Below, in pieces: positions 47,598-56,178 of a DNA stretch of 64,000 nucleotides. The notes under the pieces were generated by a model that had not been told where the DNA came from, searched no databases, and saw nothing but the letters and a program-made list of their open reading frames with translations. The translations under genes were made by a program, and so were the position numbers. This DNA is from Paenibacillus sp. R14(2021) (lineage in GTDB: Bacteria; Bacillota; Bacilli; Paenibacillales; Paenibacillaceae), in contig NZ_CP080269.1 in assembly GCF_019431355.1 (NCBI RefSeq), positions 2,046,001-2,110,000 on the forward strand, in the 5' to 3' direction. Each line of letters begins with the position of its first letter. Position 1 is the first letter of the stretch.

Positions 47598-48812
47598 ATG
47601 GAACAATGGAAGAAAAATCTTGCCGTGCTCTGGGTTGGCCAGTTTCTGGTCATGGGGGGCATGACCATGATTATCCCCTTCATGTCGCTGTATTTGCAAA
47701 GCGAGCGGATTGGACTGACGGATCCTCATGCGATCGCAACGTGGGCGGGGGTTATTTTCGCCGGAAATTTCGTGACTTCGTTTCTGTTTCAACCGCTTTG
47801 GGGAAAGCTCTCGGACCGTTATGGACGCAAGATGATGCTGCTCCGCTCCGGCTTCGGCATGGCCATCGTCATGGTGCTGATGGGTTTTGCCACATCGCCC
47901 TGGCATCTGCTCCTGCTTCGATTGGTGAACGGGACGATATCGGGCTTCAATCCCGCCGCCGTATCCCTCGTCTCCGTGGCAACGCCGAAGGAGCGGATGG
48001 GCTTTGCCATGGGTACGCTGCAGTCGGGCGGGATCGCGGGCACGATTCTCGGCCCGTTCCTCGGCGGCTTGCTGGCAGATGCGTTCGGCTATAGGCCAAT
48101 TTTCTATTTAACAGGCTCTCTGCTGTTCGCTGCATCCTTGCTAGCCTTCTTCGTCGTACGGGAACGGTTCGATCGTGCCGCCGCCGCATCGCAGGGCAAT
48201 ATGTCGATCATCGACGGCTTCCGCCAGCTTAGCCGCGTTCCGCAGCTCATGTCCCTATTCGCTGTAACCTTCCTGCTCCAGTTCGCGATGATTGGTCCTA
48301 TGCCGCTCCTGCCGCTCTACGTGCAGCAGCTGCACGGCACCGCGGTCAATCTCGCCTTCTGGGCCGGCTTCGTCAGCTCTGCCTCCGGCCTGACAAACAT
48401 GATTGCCGCGCCGCTGCTCGGCCGGCTCAGCGACCGGATCGGACAAGAGAAGGTGCTCAGCATCTCGCTGATCGGCGTAGCCTTCATGTTCATTCCGCAG
48501 GCATTCGTGACGTCCGTCTGGCAGCTGCTCCTGCTCAGGCTGCTGCAAGGTTGCTTCATAGGCGGTTTAATCCCGTCCGTCAACTCGCTCGTCAGGCGCT
48601 TCACGCCGGACGGCATGGAAGGCAGGTCCTTCAGCTTGAACAGCAGCATGCTGGCGCTAGGCAATATGGTCGGTCCCATCATCGGCGGCATCATTTCCGG
48701 CTGGACGAGCATCGGCGGCGTCTTCCTCATCTCTGCCGTCTTGTTTATCGTGAATTCGGTATGGGTGAGGCAAACGCTGGTGTCTAAGCGGACTACCGGA
48801 ATTCAGCCGTGA
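47598..48812 (+). CDS. MFS exporter, 12-helix drug/proton antiporter type
   Basis: This is a 404-residue membrane transporter with about 12 hydrophobic helices. Motif A is GKLSDRYGRKMML after helix 2, and a second copy GRLSDRIGQE is in the C-terminal half. The antiporter motif C appears as GGIAGTILGPFLGG. These point to proton-coupled efflux of small molecules. The substrate is unknown. AGGAGA is 5 nt before the ATG. It is divergent from hemE. Confidence 0.9.
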   Translation: MEQWKKNLAVLWVGQFLVMGGMTMIIPFMSLYLQSERIGLTDPHAIATWAGVIFAGNFVTSFLFQPLWGKLSDRYGRKMMLLRSGFGMAIVMVLMGFATSPWHLLLLRLVNGTISGFNPAAVSLVSVATPKERMGFAMGTLQSGGIAGTILGPFLGGLLADAFGYRPIFYLTGSLLFAASLLAFFVVRERFDRAAAASQGNMSIIDGFRQLSRVPQLMSLFAVTFLLQFAMIGPMPLLPLYVQQLHGTAVNLAFWAGFVSSASGLTNMIAAPLLGRLSDRIGQEKVLSISLIGVAFMFIPQAFVTSVWQLLLLRLLQGCFIGGLIPSVNSLVRRFTPDGMEGRSFSLNSSMLALGNMVGPIIGGIISGWTSIGGVFLISAVLFIVNSVWVRQTLVSKRTTGIQP

Positions 48813-48831
48813 GCAGCAATTGCTGGAACGC

Positions 48832-48876
48832 AAAAAAGTGCCGGACCGCCGCCATTGAAGGGGCTATCCAGCACTT
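48832..48876. terminator. Terminator between the MFS and O-methyltransferase genes
   Basis: As minus-strand RNA, AAGTGCTGGA pairs with TCCGGCACTT (one G-U pair) and is followed by TTTTTT. It lies between convergent genes and should mainly serve the minus strand. Confidence 0.75.
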
Positions 48877-48899
48877 ATGTTCTTACATAGGCAAGAAGG

Positions 48900-49538
48900 C
48901 TATCGAATCATTGCAATCGCCAGACCATCATAAGCCGGCAGCAGCGTGCCCATCAGCCGTTCGTCGCTCACCATGGCTTCGTTGAACTTGCGCATGGCGA
49001 TAACGGATGGACCGTTTTTGTCAGGATCGATCGTCTTGCCGTGAAGCAGCGCATTATCTCCAATAATGATCGCGCCTGGATTGCCCAGCTTGATCGCCCA
49101 CTCCAAATAAACCGGATAGCTCTCCTTGTCCGCGTCGATGAAGAAGAAATCGAATTTACGTCCTTCCTCTGCCAGCACAGCCAAGCTTGCTTTGGCATCG
49201 CCGACCCGGTACTCCACTTTATCGCCGAGTCCCGCCGCTTCCAGACTGCCCTTCGCGATATCCGCGTACTGCTGCAACAGCTCAAGCGAGGTTAGCCGGC
49301 CGCTTTCTTTCAAGCCTCTGGCTAAGCAGATGCCGCTGTAGCCGCCCAATGCGCCGATCTCCAGCACATTGTTCGCACCTGACAGCTGAACGAGCATGGT
49401 CAGCAGCTTGCCGTAACCGGCGGCAATGGAAATTTGCGGCATGTCATTCGCCCCGATCGTTGCATGGACGCGCGCCAAATCCGAATCGTCTCCCAGTAAA
49501 CGTTCTACATATTGCTCTGTGGCAGTTTCTGTTGACAT
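48900..49538 (-). CDS. O-methyltransferase, class I SAM-dependent (CCoAOMT-like)
   Basis: This is a 212-residue soluble methyltransferase of the caffeoyl-CoA/catechol O-methyltransferase group. The SAM motif is VLEIGALGGYSGICLA. FDFFFIDADKESYPVYLEW carries the metal-binding Asp, and IIIGDNALLHG follows. A catechol- or hydroxyl-type acceptor is likely but not identified. Divergent from the RNA methyltransferase gene. Confidence 0.92.
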   Translation of the reverse strand: MSTETATEQYVERLLGDDSDLARVHATIGANDMPQISIAAGYGKLLTMLVQLSGANNVLEIGALGGYSGICLARGLKESGRLTSLELLQQYADIAKGSLEAAGLGDKVEYRVGDAKASLAVLAEEGRKFDFFFIDADKESYPVYLEWAIKLGNPGAIIIGDNALLHGKTIDPDKNGPSVIAMRKFNEAMVSDERLMGTLLPAYDGLAIAMIR

Positions 49539-49667
49539 GATCGGCTCCTTCTTCGCGTGATCCGCGAATGTAATGTTTGTAATTAATCCCTATGATGACC
49601 TATACTTGATTGTATGTTTTTTGTAGAACGAAAACAAGCAAACGTCTTGAAGCGGAGGATTATATAC

Positions 49668-50810
49668 ATGGACAATCTGCAGCTGATCGCAACGGCACCT
49701 ATGGGGCTCGAAGCGGTCGTCTCGCGTGAATTAATGGAGCTTGGCTATACCGACCAGAAGGTCGAGAACGGCCGGGTCGTTTTTAGAGGCGGGCCCGCCG
49801 ATATTTGCCGCGCCAACCTATGGCTGCGAACGTCGGACCGCGTCCTTATCAAAATGGCGGAGTTTCCCGCAACCACATTCGAAGAGCTGTTCGAGGGAAC
49901 AAAGGCGATTAATTGGCCGGATTGGATTCCCGAAGACGGCGAATTCCCGGTGGAAGGCCGGTCGCATAAATCGCAGCTGAGCAGCGTGCCCGCCTGCCAA
50001 AGCATTGTCAAGAAAGCCGTCGTCGAGAAAATGAAAACCGTCTACGGCACGGAGTGGTTTGCAGAGGACGCGGAGCGGTACGTCATTGAAGTATGGCTCT
50101 TGAACGATATCGCCATGATCACCCTGGATACGACCGGCCCAGGCCTGCATAAACGCGGCTATCGCAAGCTCGTTACGGAAGCGCCGCTCAAGGAAACGAT
50201 GGCCGCCGCGATGGTGCTGCTCAGCAGATGGCGCCCGGAACGGCCGCTCTACGACCCGTTCTGCGGCTCCGGCACGATTCCGATCGAAGCTGCGATGATC
50301 GGCTGGAATATCGCTCCTGGGCTTCGCCGGACGTTCAACAGCGAGGGCTGGCCGCTCGTACCGGACTATCTCTGGGAGCAGGCGCGCGAGGAAGCAATCG
50401 ACTCCGTCAAGGATGATATTCCGCTGCAAATTTCAGGCTCCGATATTGATCCTGCCGCGCTTGAGGTTGCCGCGGCTGCGGTCAAGAAAGCTGGATTTGC
50501 CCGCGAAATCAAGCTGACGCAGATGCCGGTGTCCCGCATCAAGCCGGAAGGCGACTACGGCTGCATCATCACGAACCCGCCCTACGGAACGAGGCTCGGC
50601 GACGAGACGGATGCCGAGAAAGCAGTCAGACAGCTTGGTCTGAGCGCGCTCTATCTGCCGACATGGTCCATGTTCGCGCTGACGCAGTCACGGACATTCG
50701 AGGAGACGATCGGCCGTCAAGCCGACAAGCGGCGCAAGCTGTTCAACGGCCGTCTCGAATGCACGTTCTATCAGTTCTTCGGGCCGCTTCCTCCCGTTCG
50801 GAAGCCCTAG
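49668..50810 (+). CDS. THUMP-domain class I RNA methyltransferase (RlmL/YpsC-like)
   Basis: This is a 380-residue enzyme that probably methylates guanine N2 in 23S rRNA. An N-terminal ferredoxin-like and THUMP part (residues about 1-155) precedes the methyltransferase domain with LYDPFCGSGTIPIEAAMI (SAM motif I) and IITNPPYGTRLG (NPPY catalytic loop). I start at ATG 49668 with GGAGG about 9 nt ahead; the in-frame extension upstream lacks a site. E. coli RlmL also has an RlmK domain, which is missing here as in YpsC. Confidence 0.92.
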   Translation: MDNLQLIATAPMGLEAVVSRELMELGYTDQKVENGRVVFRGGPADICRANLWLRTSDRVLIKMAEFPATTFEELFEGTKAINWPDWIPEDGEFPVEGRSHKSQLSSVPACQSIVKKAVVEKMKTVYGTEWFAEDAERYVIEVWLLNDIAMITLDTTGPGLHKRGYRKLVTEAPLKETMAAAMVLLSRWRPERPLYDPFCGSGTIPIEAAMIGWNIAPGLRRTFNSEGWPLVPDYLWEQAREEAIDSVKDDIPLQISGSDIDPAALEVAAAAVKKAGFAREIKLTQMPVSRIKPEGDYGCIITNPPYGTRLGDETDAEKAVRQLGLSALYLPTWSMFALTQSRTFEETIGRQADKRRKLFNGRLECTFYQFFGPLPPVRKP

Positions 50811-50902
50811 AAGCTGCCAGTCTTTATCTAGCAAGCCGAATCATCTATATTTTGGATAAGATGTAAATTTCTTGAACATAACCTGGAAAGGAATACTTAT
50901 CC

Positions 50903-52888
50903 ATGACACTTCCGGATCAACTCACGAAACGGCGCCGTCTTCGGGCGCCGTTTCGTGCTGACATCCTGCTATGGCTCGATATGCCGTTATTTATCGCGCT
51001 CATGCTGTTCAAACTCGACTTGTTCGACCAGCTGATCCATGTTCCTTATATGGATATGAATCAAGACGACCGCATGATTGCTGCCGGCACGCTGGCCCTG
51101 CTGTCGTTCTGGACGCTTTGGCTGCCAAGGAACGGCCGTCTGGTTGCGCTGATCTTTCTGAATCTTGTATTGACTGCTATCATTTACAGCGACTTGATTT
51201 ATTTTCGTTACTTTCGCGACCTTATCACTATCCCGGTCCTCATGCAGGCAGGACAAGTCCGCGCGCTCGGCGAAAGCATCGATGCGCTCCTCGCATGGAA
51301 AGACCTGTGGTTCGGGGCGGATTTGCTGCTTCTGCTGCCCTTCGCTTGTTATCTCTTCTTGCGGATGCGACGAAAGCGCCGGCGGATGGAACGCTTGCCC
51401 TCTGCCCGCCGCAGCCAAACGTTTGCAAGACGGCTGATTCTCGGCATCATTGTGTTTGCCACCGGATATACGCTAGCTTACGTTCCGATCCATAAAGCAA
51501 AGACAACCTGGGCCGCAAATCTGTTCGCCCGCAACTGGTGGAGCTTGTCGCTCTACAATGTCACGGGTGAGCTCGGTTTTCACGTGTACGATCTCTATTG
51601 TTACGCGAATGAGCACTGGCTGCATAGCAGTTCCGTATCCGAGGCGCAGCTTGCCGAAGCGAAGCAGTGGTTCGAAGACCGGGGCAAGGTGCGCAAGCAG
51701 CTGGAAGCCGACCCGCTCTTCGGCCAATACAAGGGAATGAACGTGATCTTAATCCAGCTCGAGGCGTTCCAAAACTTCGTCATCGAGCAGAAAATCGGCG
51801 GTCAGGAGGTGACGCCGAATATGAACAAGCTGCTGGCATCCTCCTTGTATTTCCGCAATTTCTATCATCAGACGGCGCAGGGCCGCACCTCGGACGCCGA
51901 CTTGGCGGCGAACGCTTCGCTGCAGCCGCTGCCGACGGGGTCCGTCTTCACCCGCTTTGCGCAGCACAGCTACGACAGCATGGCCCGCACGCTGAAGGAT
52001 AACGGGTATACGGCTAATGTATTTCACGCGTACGACGGCGGCTTCTGGAACAGGAACATCATGTACGATACGCTTGGCTACGATCATTTCTACAGCAAGT
52101 CGGCATTTACGATCGACGAACCGCTCGGCTGGTCGCTGGGCGACAAATCGTTCTTCAAGCAATCCGTCCACATGATGACGAAGCTGAAGCAGCCTTTCTA
52201 CTCGTTCCTGATTTCACTGTCCAGTCATCATCCGTATACGCTGCCGGCAAGTGAACAGACGCTTGATGTCGGTGCCTTCAAGGGTACGATATTCGGCGAT
52301 TATCTAGAAGCCGTTCACTACGTGGATGCTGCGGTCGGCCAGCTGATTAACGAGCTTAAAGCAGCCGGTTTGTGGGATAAGTCGATCTTCCTGTTCTATG
52401 GCGACCATGACAATTCCATTAAGGAATGGGCGCCATTCGAGACCTTCCTCGGACATAAGCCGAACGAAACGGAGCAATTCCGTCTGTTGAAGGGCGTTCC
52501 GTTCATCATCCACTTGCCGGACGGCGCGCGTGCAGGCACGTACGGCGACGTCGGCGGCCAGCTTGACATGACGCCGACCGTGCTTCATCTGCTTGGCATC
52601 CCAAGCAGCGATAACGTCATGATCGGCACGCCGCTCGTAACGGCCCGGCCGCTCGGCGGCAAGGAGGTCATCTTCCGGAACGGAGCCTTCACGGACGGGA
52701 AGGTGCTGTATCTGCCCGCAGAGGACGGTCTTCCCGAGCATAGCAAATGTTACCGCTTCGCGAGCGGAGAACTGCTCCCCGATACAAGCGGCTGTCAAGC
52801 CGGCGCGGAGGCAGCGCGCCAAGAGCTGCATGCTTCCGATCTTGTTGTGGAGCATGATCTCGTACCGATTCTGCATCCGGACAAATAA
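50903..52888 (+). CDS. LTA synthase family protein (membrane sulfatase-like phosphoglycerol transferase)
   Basis: This is a 661-residue polytopic membrane protein with about five N-terminal helices and a large extracellular sulfatase-fold domain. LTA synthases move glycerol phosphate from phosphatidylglycerol to a growing lipoteichoic acid chain or primer. The catalytic Thr is in QGRTSDADL at about residue 329. FYGDHDN at about residue 500 and SSHHPY supply metal ligands. It could be the main synthase or a YqgS/YvgJ-like paralogue. The first 20 codons contain a very stable hairpin (50923-50957). Confidence 0.9.
   Translation: MTLPDQLTKRRRLRAPFRADILLWLDMPLFIALMLFKLDLFDQLIHVPYMDMNQDDRMIAAGTLALLSFWTLWLPRNGRLVALIFLNLVLTAIIYSDLIYFRYFRDLITIPVLMQAGQVRALGESIDALLAWKDLWFGADLLLLLPFACYLFLRMRRKRRRMERLPSARRSQTFARRLILGIIVFATGYTLAYVPIHKAKTTWAANLFARNWWSLSLYNVTGELGFHVYDLYCYANEHWLHSSSVSEAQLAEAKQWFEDRGKVRKQLEADPLFGQYKGMNVILIQLEAFQNFVIEQKIGGQEVTPNMNKLLASSLYFRNFYHQTAQGRTSDADLAANASLQPLPTGSVFTRFAQHSYDSMARTLKDNGYTANVFHAYDGGFWNRNIMYDTLGYDHFYSKSAFTIDEPLGWSLGDKSFFKQSVHMMTKLKQPFYSFLISLSSHHPYTLPASEQTLDVGAFKGTIFGDYLEAVHYVDAAVGQLINELKAAGLWDKSIFLFYGDHDNSIKEWAPFETFLGHKPNETEQFRLLKGVPFIIHLPDGARAGTYGDVGGQLDMTPTVLHLLGIPSSDNVMIGTPLVTARPLGGKEVIFRNGAFTDGKVLYLPAEDGLPEHSKCYRFASGELLPDTSGCQAGAEAARQELHASDLVVEHDLVPILHPDK
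50923..50957 (+). other. 14-bp perfect hairpin inside the start of the LTA-synthase-like gene
   Basis: CACGAAACGGCGCC (50923-50936) pairs exactly with GGCGCCGTTTCGTG (50944-50957), with a 7-nt loop. It begins 21 nt after the A of the start codon, so it lies where an initiating ribosome would meet it. Confidence 0.85.
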
Positions 52889-52925
52889 ACGAAGACCCCC
52901 GGCCAGCGGCCGGGGGTCTTCGTTT
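52887..52925. terminator. Bidirectional terminator between the LTA-synthase-like gene and yuzB
   Basis: An 18-bp perfect stem (52887-52904 with 52908-52925) around a 3-nt loop. It overlaps the end of the plus-strand stop codon and the end of the minus-strand gene. Confidence 0.92.
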
Positions 52926-53145
52926 ATTTCACATATTTGCGGGCTTTTTCGATGGCTTCATCTTCCGTCGGCGCCGTAATATAACGGCCGTTTATGAAAA
53001 TGAACGCATATCGAGAGCATGGACCACAATACGATTTGCACGCGACTTTAATGTCCGCTTCAGGTGCCAGCTGCTGAAGCTTCGGCACCATCGTCTTCGT
53101 ACGAATATGCTTGCATTTGTCGCAAATGCGGATGTCGTTCGCCAT
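52924..53145 (-). CDS. YuzB-like DUF1450 protein
   Basis: This is a 73-residue soluble protein with a CDKC pair near the N-terminus and CKSYCGPC in the middle, which could hold a metal or a disulfide. AFIFINGRYITAPTEDEAIEKA is the conserved C-terminal part of the YuzB family. The role is unknown. It lies downstream of a HesB-like gene, as in B. subtilis where yuzB and the HesB-like yutM are close. Confidence 0.85.
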   Translation of the reverse strand: MANDIRICDKCKHIRTKTMVPKLQQLAPEADIKVACKSYCGPCSRYAFIFINGRYITAPTEDEAIEKARKYVK

Positions 53146-53169
53146 TTTCCTCTCCCCAAACCGTTTCTC

Positions 53170-53472
53170 TTAGTGGTCCCCGTGGTTGCCCTTGGTCGGG
53201 TTCGAGATCATAAAACCTTCCTGCGGAACGTAGAAATAGTCGATTCTGACACCATCAAGATGCTCTTCGCCCTTCTCCAGGACAACTTTGATATCCTTAT
53301 CCGTTTCAATGATTTCGTCATTGGGACCGGCTTCGCTGATTTCCATGCCGTAGTGGACGTGATCGCCGTGGTTTTGCGTAATCATGACGCGCAAAAACTT
53401 CCCTTCGTTCTCGGGTTTGTCCAATTCTTCGCGAAGCATTTTAGCGGCATTGCGTGAAATTTTAACTTTCAT
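53170..53472 (-). CDS. HesB/IscA-fold protein without cysteines
   Basis: This is a 100-residue protein of the HesB/YneR-like iron-sulfur biogenesis fold (KISRNAAKMLREELDKPE, LRVMITQNHGDHVHYGMEI, DYFYVPQEGFMISNP). No cysteine exists in the entire sequence, so it cannot bind an Fe-S cluster in the way of IscA. Several His (NHGDHVHYG, GNHGDH) could bind metal instead. Its role is open. It lies upstream of the YuzB-like gene on the same strand. Confidence 0.85.
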   Translation of the reverse strand: MKVKISRNAAKMLREELDKPENEGKFLRVMITQNHGDHVHYGMEISEAGPNDEIIETDKDIKVVLEKGEEHLDGVRIDYFYVPQEGFMISNPTKGNHGDH

Positions 53473-53581
53473 TGCTTCTTCATCTCCTTTATGGATGCAG
53501 CCATCGGGCTCGAATGGCTTATCGCTTATTCATCAACTTTTTCTATCTTATTGTATAGAAAGCGAGGCCAGAGTTCAACCG

Positions 53582-53821
53582 CTACCTCAGAAGCTTGCCG
53601 TATTTACGCTCCATATACCAGGTATACCCCTCCGCGGCAAGCATCGTGACCGCGATATCGTCGATCGGCAGAAAAGGCAGTACATCCGGCAGGACCCAAT
53701 ACAGCAGCACGGGGACGACATAAAGCAGCTTGTCCAGCAGCCGGACTTCCTTTGCGGCGAGCAAACGGAAAATCCGGACAAACACCATCCGCCAATGGCG
53801 GAGCGAGAGCAGTTTACGCAT
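53582..53821 (-). CDS. Small membrane protein, DUF1232-like
   Basis: This 79-residue protein has a hydrophobic centre, KLLYVVPVLLYWVLPDVLPFLPIDDIAV, where PDVLPFLPIDDIAV resembles the PDFIPxxGxxDDxxV signature of DUF1232. The N-terminus is basic. The function of the family is not known. It lies 26 nt from the M14 peptidase gene on the same strand. Confidence 0.75.
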   Translation of the reverse strand: MRKLLSLRHWRMVFVRIFRLLAAKEVRLLDKLLYVVPVLLYWVLPDVLPFLPIDDIAVTMLAAEGYTWYMERKYGKLLR

Positions 53822-53847
53822 AGCAGTCCGCCTCCTTTACCCGCTTA

Positions 53848-55065
53848 TTATACCATAAGCGAGTGAGCCGCCTCCATGGCGGAAATAAGCAGCGGCCTCA
53901 CTTCGTCGTACAGATCGGGGAACGCATCGACAGGCAGCGGATTTACGCCGTAACCGACCTCGATCGTATAGCCGGGCTTTCGGAACTGCAAAATAAACCA
54001 ATCCTTATATCCGGCATCGCTGCCCTGCAGCTTGACCGGCTTATATCCAGCCGCTCTTCCGAGCTTGCGGGCGATCCGCTCCGCTTGCGGCGGTTCGTAG
54101 CCGCGGTAATTCCAATAAATCTCCTGTCCCTGCGAATGCAGCGCGACGACCAGGTTAAATTGCTGCGCCTGCGTGAATTCGGCAAGCGCCTGCGCTTCCG
54201 GCTCCGATAGCGGCGACGGTCCGGGATAATCGCGGGGGCCGGGGCCGTCCGCATCCCGCCTCGCGCACTCCTCCTCCCAGAATGCCGGGAATTGATCGTT
54301 CAGATCAACGCCTCTCGCGTTCGCCTTCCATCGCCGGAAACGATGTGAGCCCTGGTTCCAATGCAGCAGCTCCCGGTAATACGGATGGTCAGGCCGCAAA
54401 CCTTCCTGCACCAGCTCCGCGCCGTCGGGGTTGACGAGCGGAACCGCCCACAGCGTTACCTGCTGCAGCAGCGCCCGCATATCGACGCCGCACAGCTTCT
54501 CCCCAAGCGATGCCGCTCTCGCGGCATCCTCCAGAAAGCTCATCAGCAGCGGCGCCGTAATCCATTCATTGGCGTGCATCCCCGCATTCACATGCAGCTT
54601 GGCCTGGCCTTCGCCGAGCCGCAGCGCATGCAGCGGCTTTCCCATGATGCTCGTGCCGATCGTCTCCGCTTGCAGAAACGGATAAGCTTTCAATAGCGCT
54701 TCGATATCGCCTTGCAGCTCGCGGTGGCCGTATTCCGCCCGCCCGTCGACGATTCTGCCGCTGCAGATGCAAGGCATTGTGAGCAGATAGCCCGGCTGCA
54801 GCTGCTTCAAATCCAGATGGCTGTTCGCTTTCATAAGGGATAGAAGCGAAACACCGAATTTACCCGCGATTTGTAATAGCGTATCGCCCTGTTGGGCGCG
54901 ATAAATGAAAGCCGTCTGCACGGGAACCGATAGCAGCAGACCGCTCATCAAGGGTTCAATTGCCGACAAGCCCGGATTCGCGGCAAGCAGCGACTCCTTA
55001 TTCACATTGAACGTACGCGCGATTCGCAGCAGCGTATCTCCCGTCTGCACCACATAAGGCAGCAT
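53848..55065 (-). CDS. LysM-M14 peptidase (gamma-D-glutamyl-L-diamino acid endopeptidase type)
   Basis: This 405-residue zinc peptidase probably cuts peptidoglycan stem peptides. Two LysM modules (residues about 3-48 and 54-98) bind the wall. The M14 domain has zinc ligands His164 and Glu167 in AGMHANEW, a third His at about 307 (VALHSQGQ), and a catalytic Glu at about 368 (YTIEVGYG). This plan matches endopeptidase I (YqgT) of Bacillus, which acts at sporulation or in recycling. There is no classical signal peptide. Confidence 0.92.
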   Translation of the reverse strand: MLPYVVQTGDTLLRIARTFNVNKESLLAANPGLSAIEPLMSGLLLSVPVQTAFIYRAQQGDTLLQIAGKFGVSLLSLMKANSHLDLKQLQPGYLLTMPCICSGRIVDGRAEYGHRELQGDIEALLKAYPFLQAETIGTSIMGKPLHALRLGEGQAKLHVNAGMHANEWITAPLLMSFLEDAARAASLGEKLCGVDMRALLQQVTLWAVPLVNPDGAELVQEGLRPDHPYYRELLHWNQGSHRFRRWKANARGVDLNDQFPAFWEEECARRDADGPGPRDYPGPSPLSEPEAQALAEFTQAQQFNLVVALHSQGQEIYWNYRGYEPPQAERIARKLGRAAGYKPVKLQGSDAGYKDWFILQFRKPGYTIEVGYGVNPLPVDAFPDLYDEVRPLLISAMEAAHSLMV

Positions 55066-55145
55066 GTCATCACCTCTGTCACATACTCTCGTTACATGCT
55101 ACATGCTATGCCGGCGCATGATGCCGCATGCTCAAGAAGCGTAAA

Positions 55146-55177
55146 GAACCGCCTCGTCGCTAGGACGAAGGCGGTCA
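55146..55177 (-). terminator. Weak terminator after murI
   Basis: As minus-strand RNA, ACCGCCTTCGTC pairs with GACGAGGCGGT with one bulge, followed by TTCTTT. Confidence 0.5.
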
Positions 55178-55187
55178 GAGACAGCTG

Positions 55188-55997
55188 TTATACAATTTTG
55201 GGTACCTGCCATACGACAGGCGTCAGCTCAATTTGTTCCCCCAGCCACTGCTGGGCAATCATGCGGAACATTCGAGGGTCGCCGCTGCAGAAGAATTGAT
55301 GAACCGGCAGCTCGCCATCCCGCATCAAGCGATTGCGGTCATGCAGGATGGTACTGATTTCGCGGGCGGTTTCGTCCGCAGAGCTGATCAGTGCAACCTC
55401 CTTGCCCATGACTGAGCCGATCGTTTCGGATAGAAACGGATAATGGGTGCAGCCGAGGATCAGCGTATCGATATTGCGCGATTGGAGCGGCTTGAGCGAG
55501 GTTTCCACCACCTCCTGCGTTTCCGGCGAGCGAAAATTCCCCTGCTCCACCAGCAGGACAAAACGCGGGCATGCTAAGCTGATCACATCGATCGATGGCG
55601 ATAGCTGCTTAAGCGCTTGCTCATATGCGCCGCTTTTGATCGTTCCATCCGTGCCGATGACGCCGATGATGCCGGTTTGGGTGCGTCCGTTCGCTGCACG
55701 GGCTCCCGGGTGAATGACGCCGACGACCGGAACGGCCACTCTGGAGCGAATATCGTCAAGCGCAACAGCTGTTGCCGTATTGCATGCAATGACAATCATT
55801 TTAGGACGAAATTGAATTAAATAATCAACGATTTGCCTAGTAAACCGAGTCACTTCTTCAGCGGGCCGCGGGCCGTACGGCGTGCGGGCGGTATCGCCGA
55901 AATAGATGATTTTTTCCCGGGGAAGCTGACGCATGACTTCCTTAACAACGGTTAAACCGCCTACGCCAGAATCCAAAATTGCGATCGGTTGCTGCAC
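55188..55997 (-). CDS. murI: Glutamate racemase
   Basis: MurI (RacE) makes D-glutamate for peptidoglycan. The two catalytic cysteines are in VIACNTATAV and LGCTHYPFL. AILDSGVGGLTVVKEVMRQLP is the N-terminal signature. GTG 55997 gives a normal 269-residue length; GTG 56003 and TTG 56036 are other possible starts. In B. subtilis racE is next to gerM and rph; here about 12 kb separates them. Confidence 0.94.
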   Translation of the reverse strand: MQQPIAILDSGVGGLTVVKEVMRQLPREKIIYFGDTARTPYGPRPAEEVTRFTRQIVDYLIQFRPKMIVIACNTATAVALDDIRSRVAVPVVGVIHPGARAANGRTQTGIIGVIGTDGTIKSGAYEQALKQLSPSIDVISLACPRFVLLVEQGNFRSPETQEVVETSLKPLQSRNIDTLILGCTHYPFLSETIGSVMGKEVALISSADETAREISTILHDRNRLMRDGELPVHQFFCSGDPRMFRMIAQQWLGEQIELTPVVWQVPKIV

Positions 55998-56106
55998 AGA
56001 CACACCGCTTTCTTGAACATTTTGACAGGACTTCAATACAATATGAATCGCTAGACGAAAAGGTACCTACATCTTAGCGCATAATGAGACAAGGTTCAAG
56101 AATCGA

Positions 56107-56160
56107 CAAAAAAACGCCCATGCCCTGAGCCGGTCGCAACCAGCATGGACATGGGACGTT
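56107..56160 (-). terminator. Terminator after melA
   Basis: As minus-strand RNA, AACGTCCCATG pairs with CATGGGCGTT (one bulge) and is followed by TTTTTTT. Confidence 0.7.
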
Positions 56161-56178
56161 GTTCGCAGTTTTCGCTGC

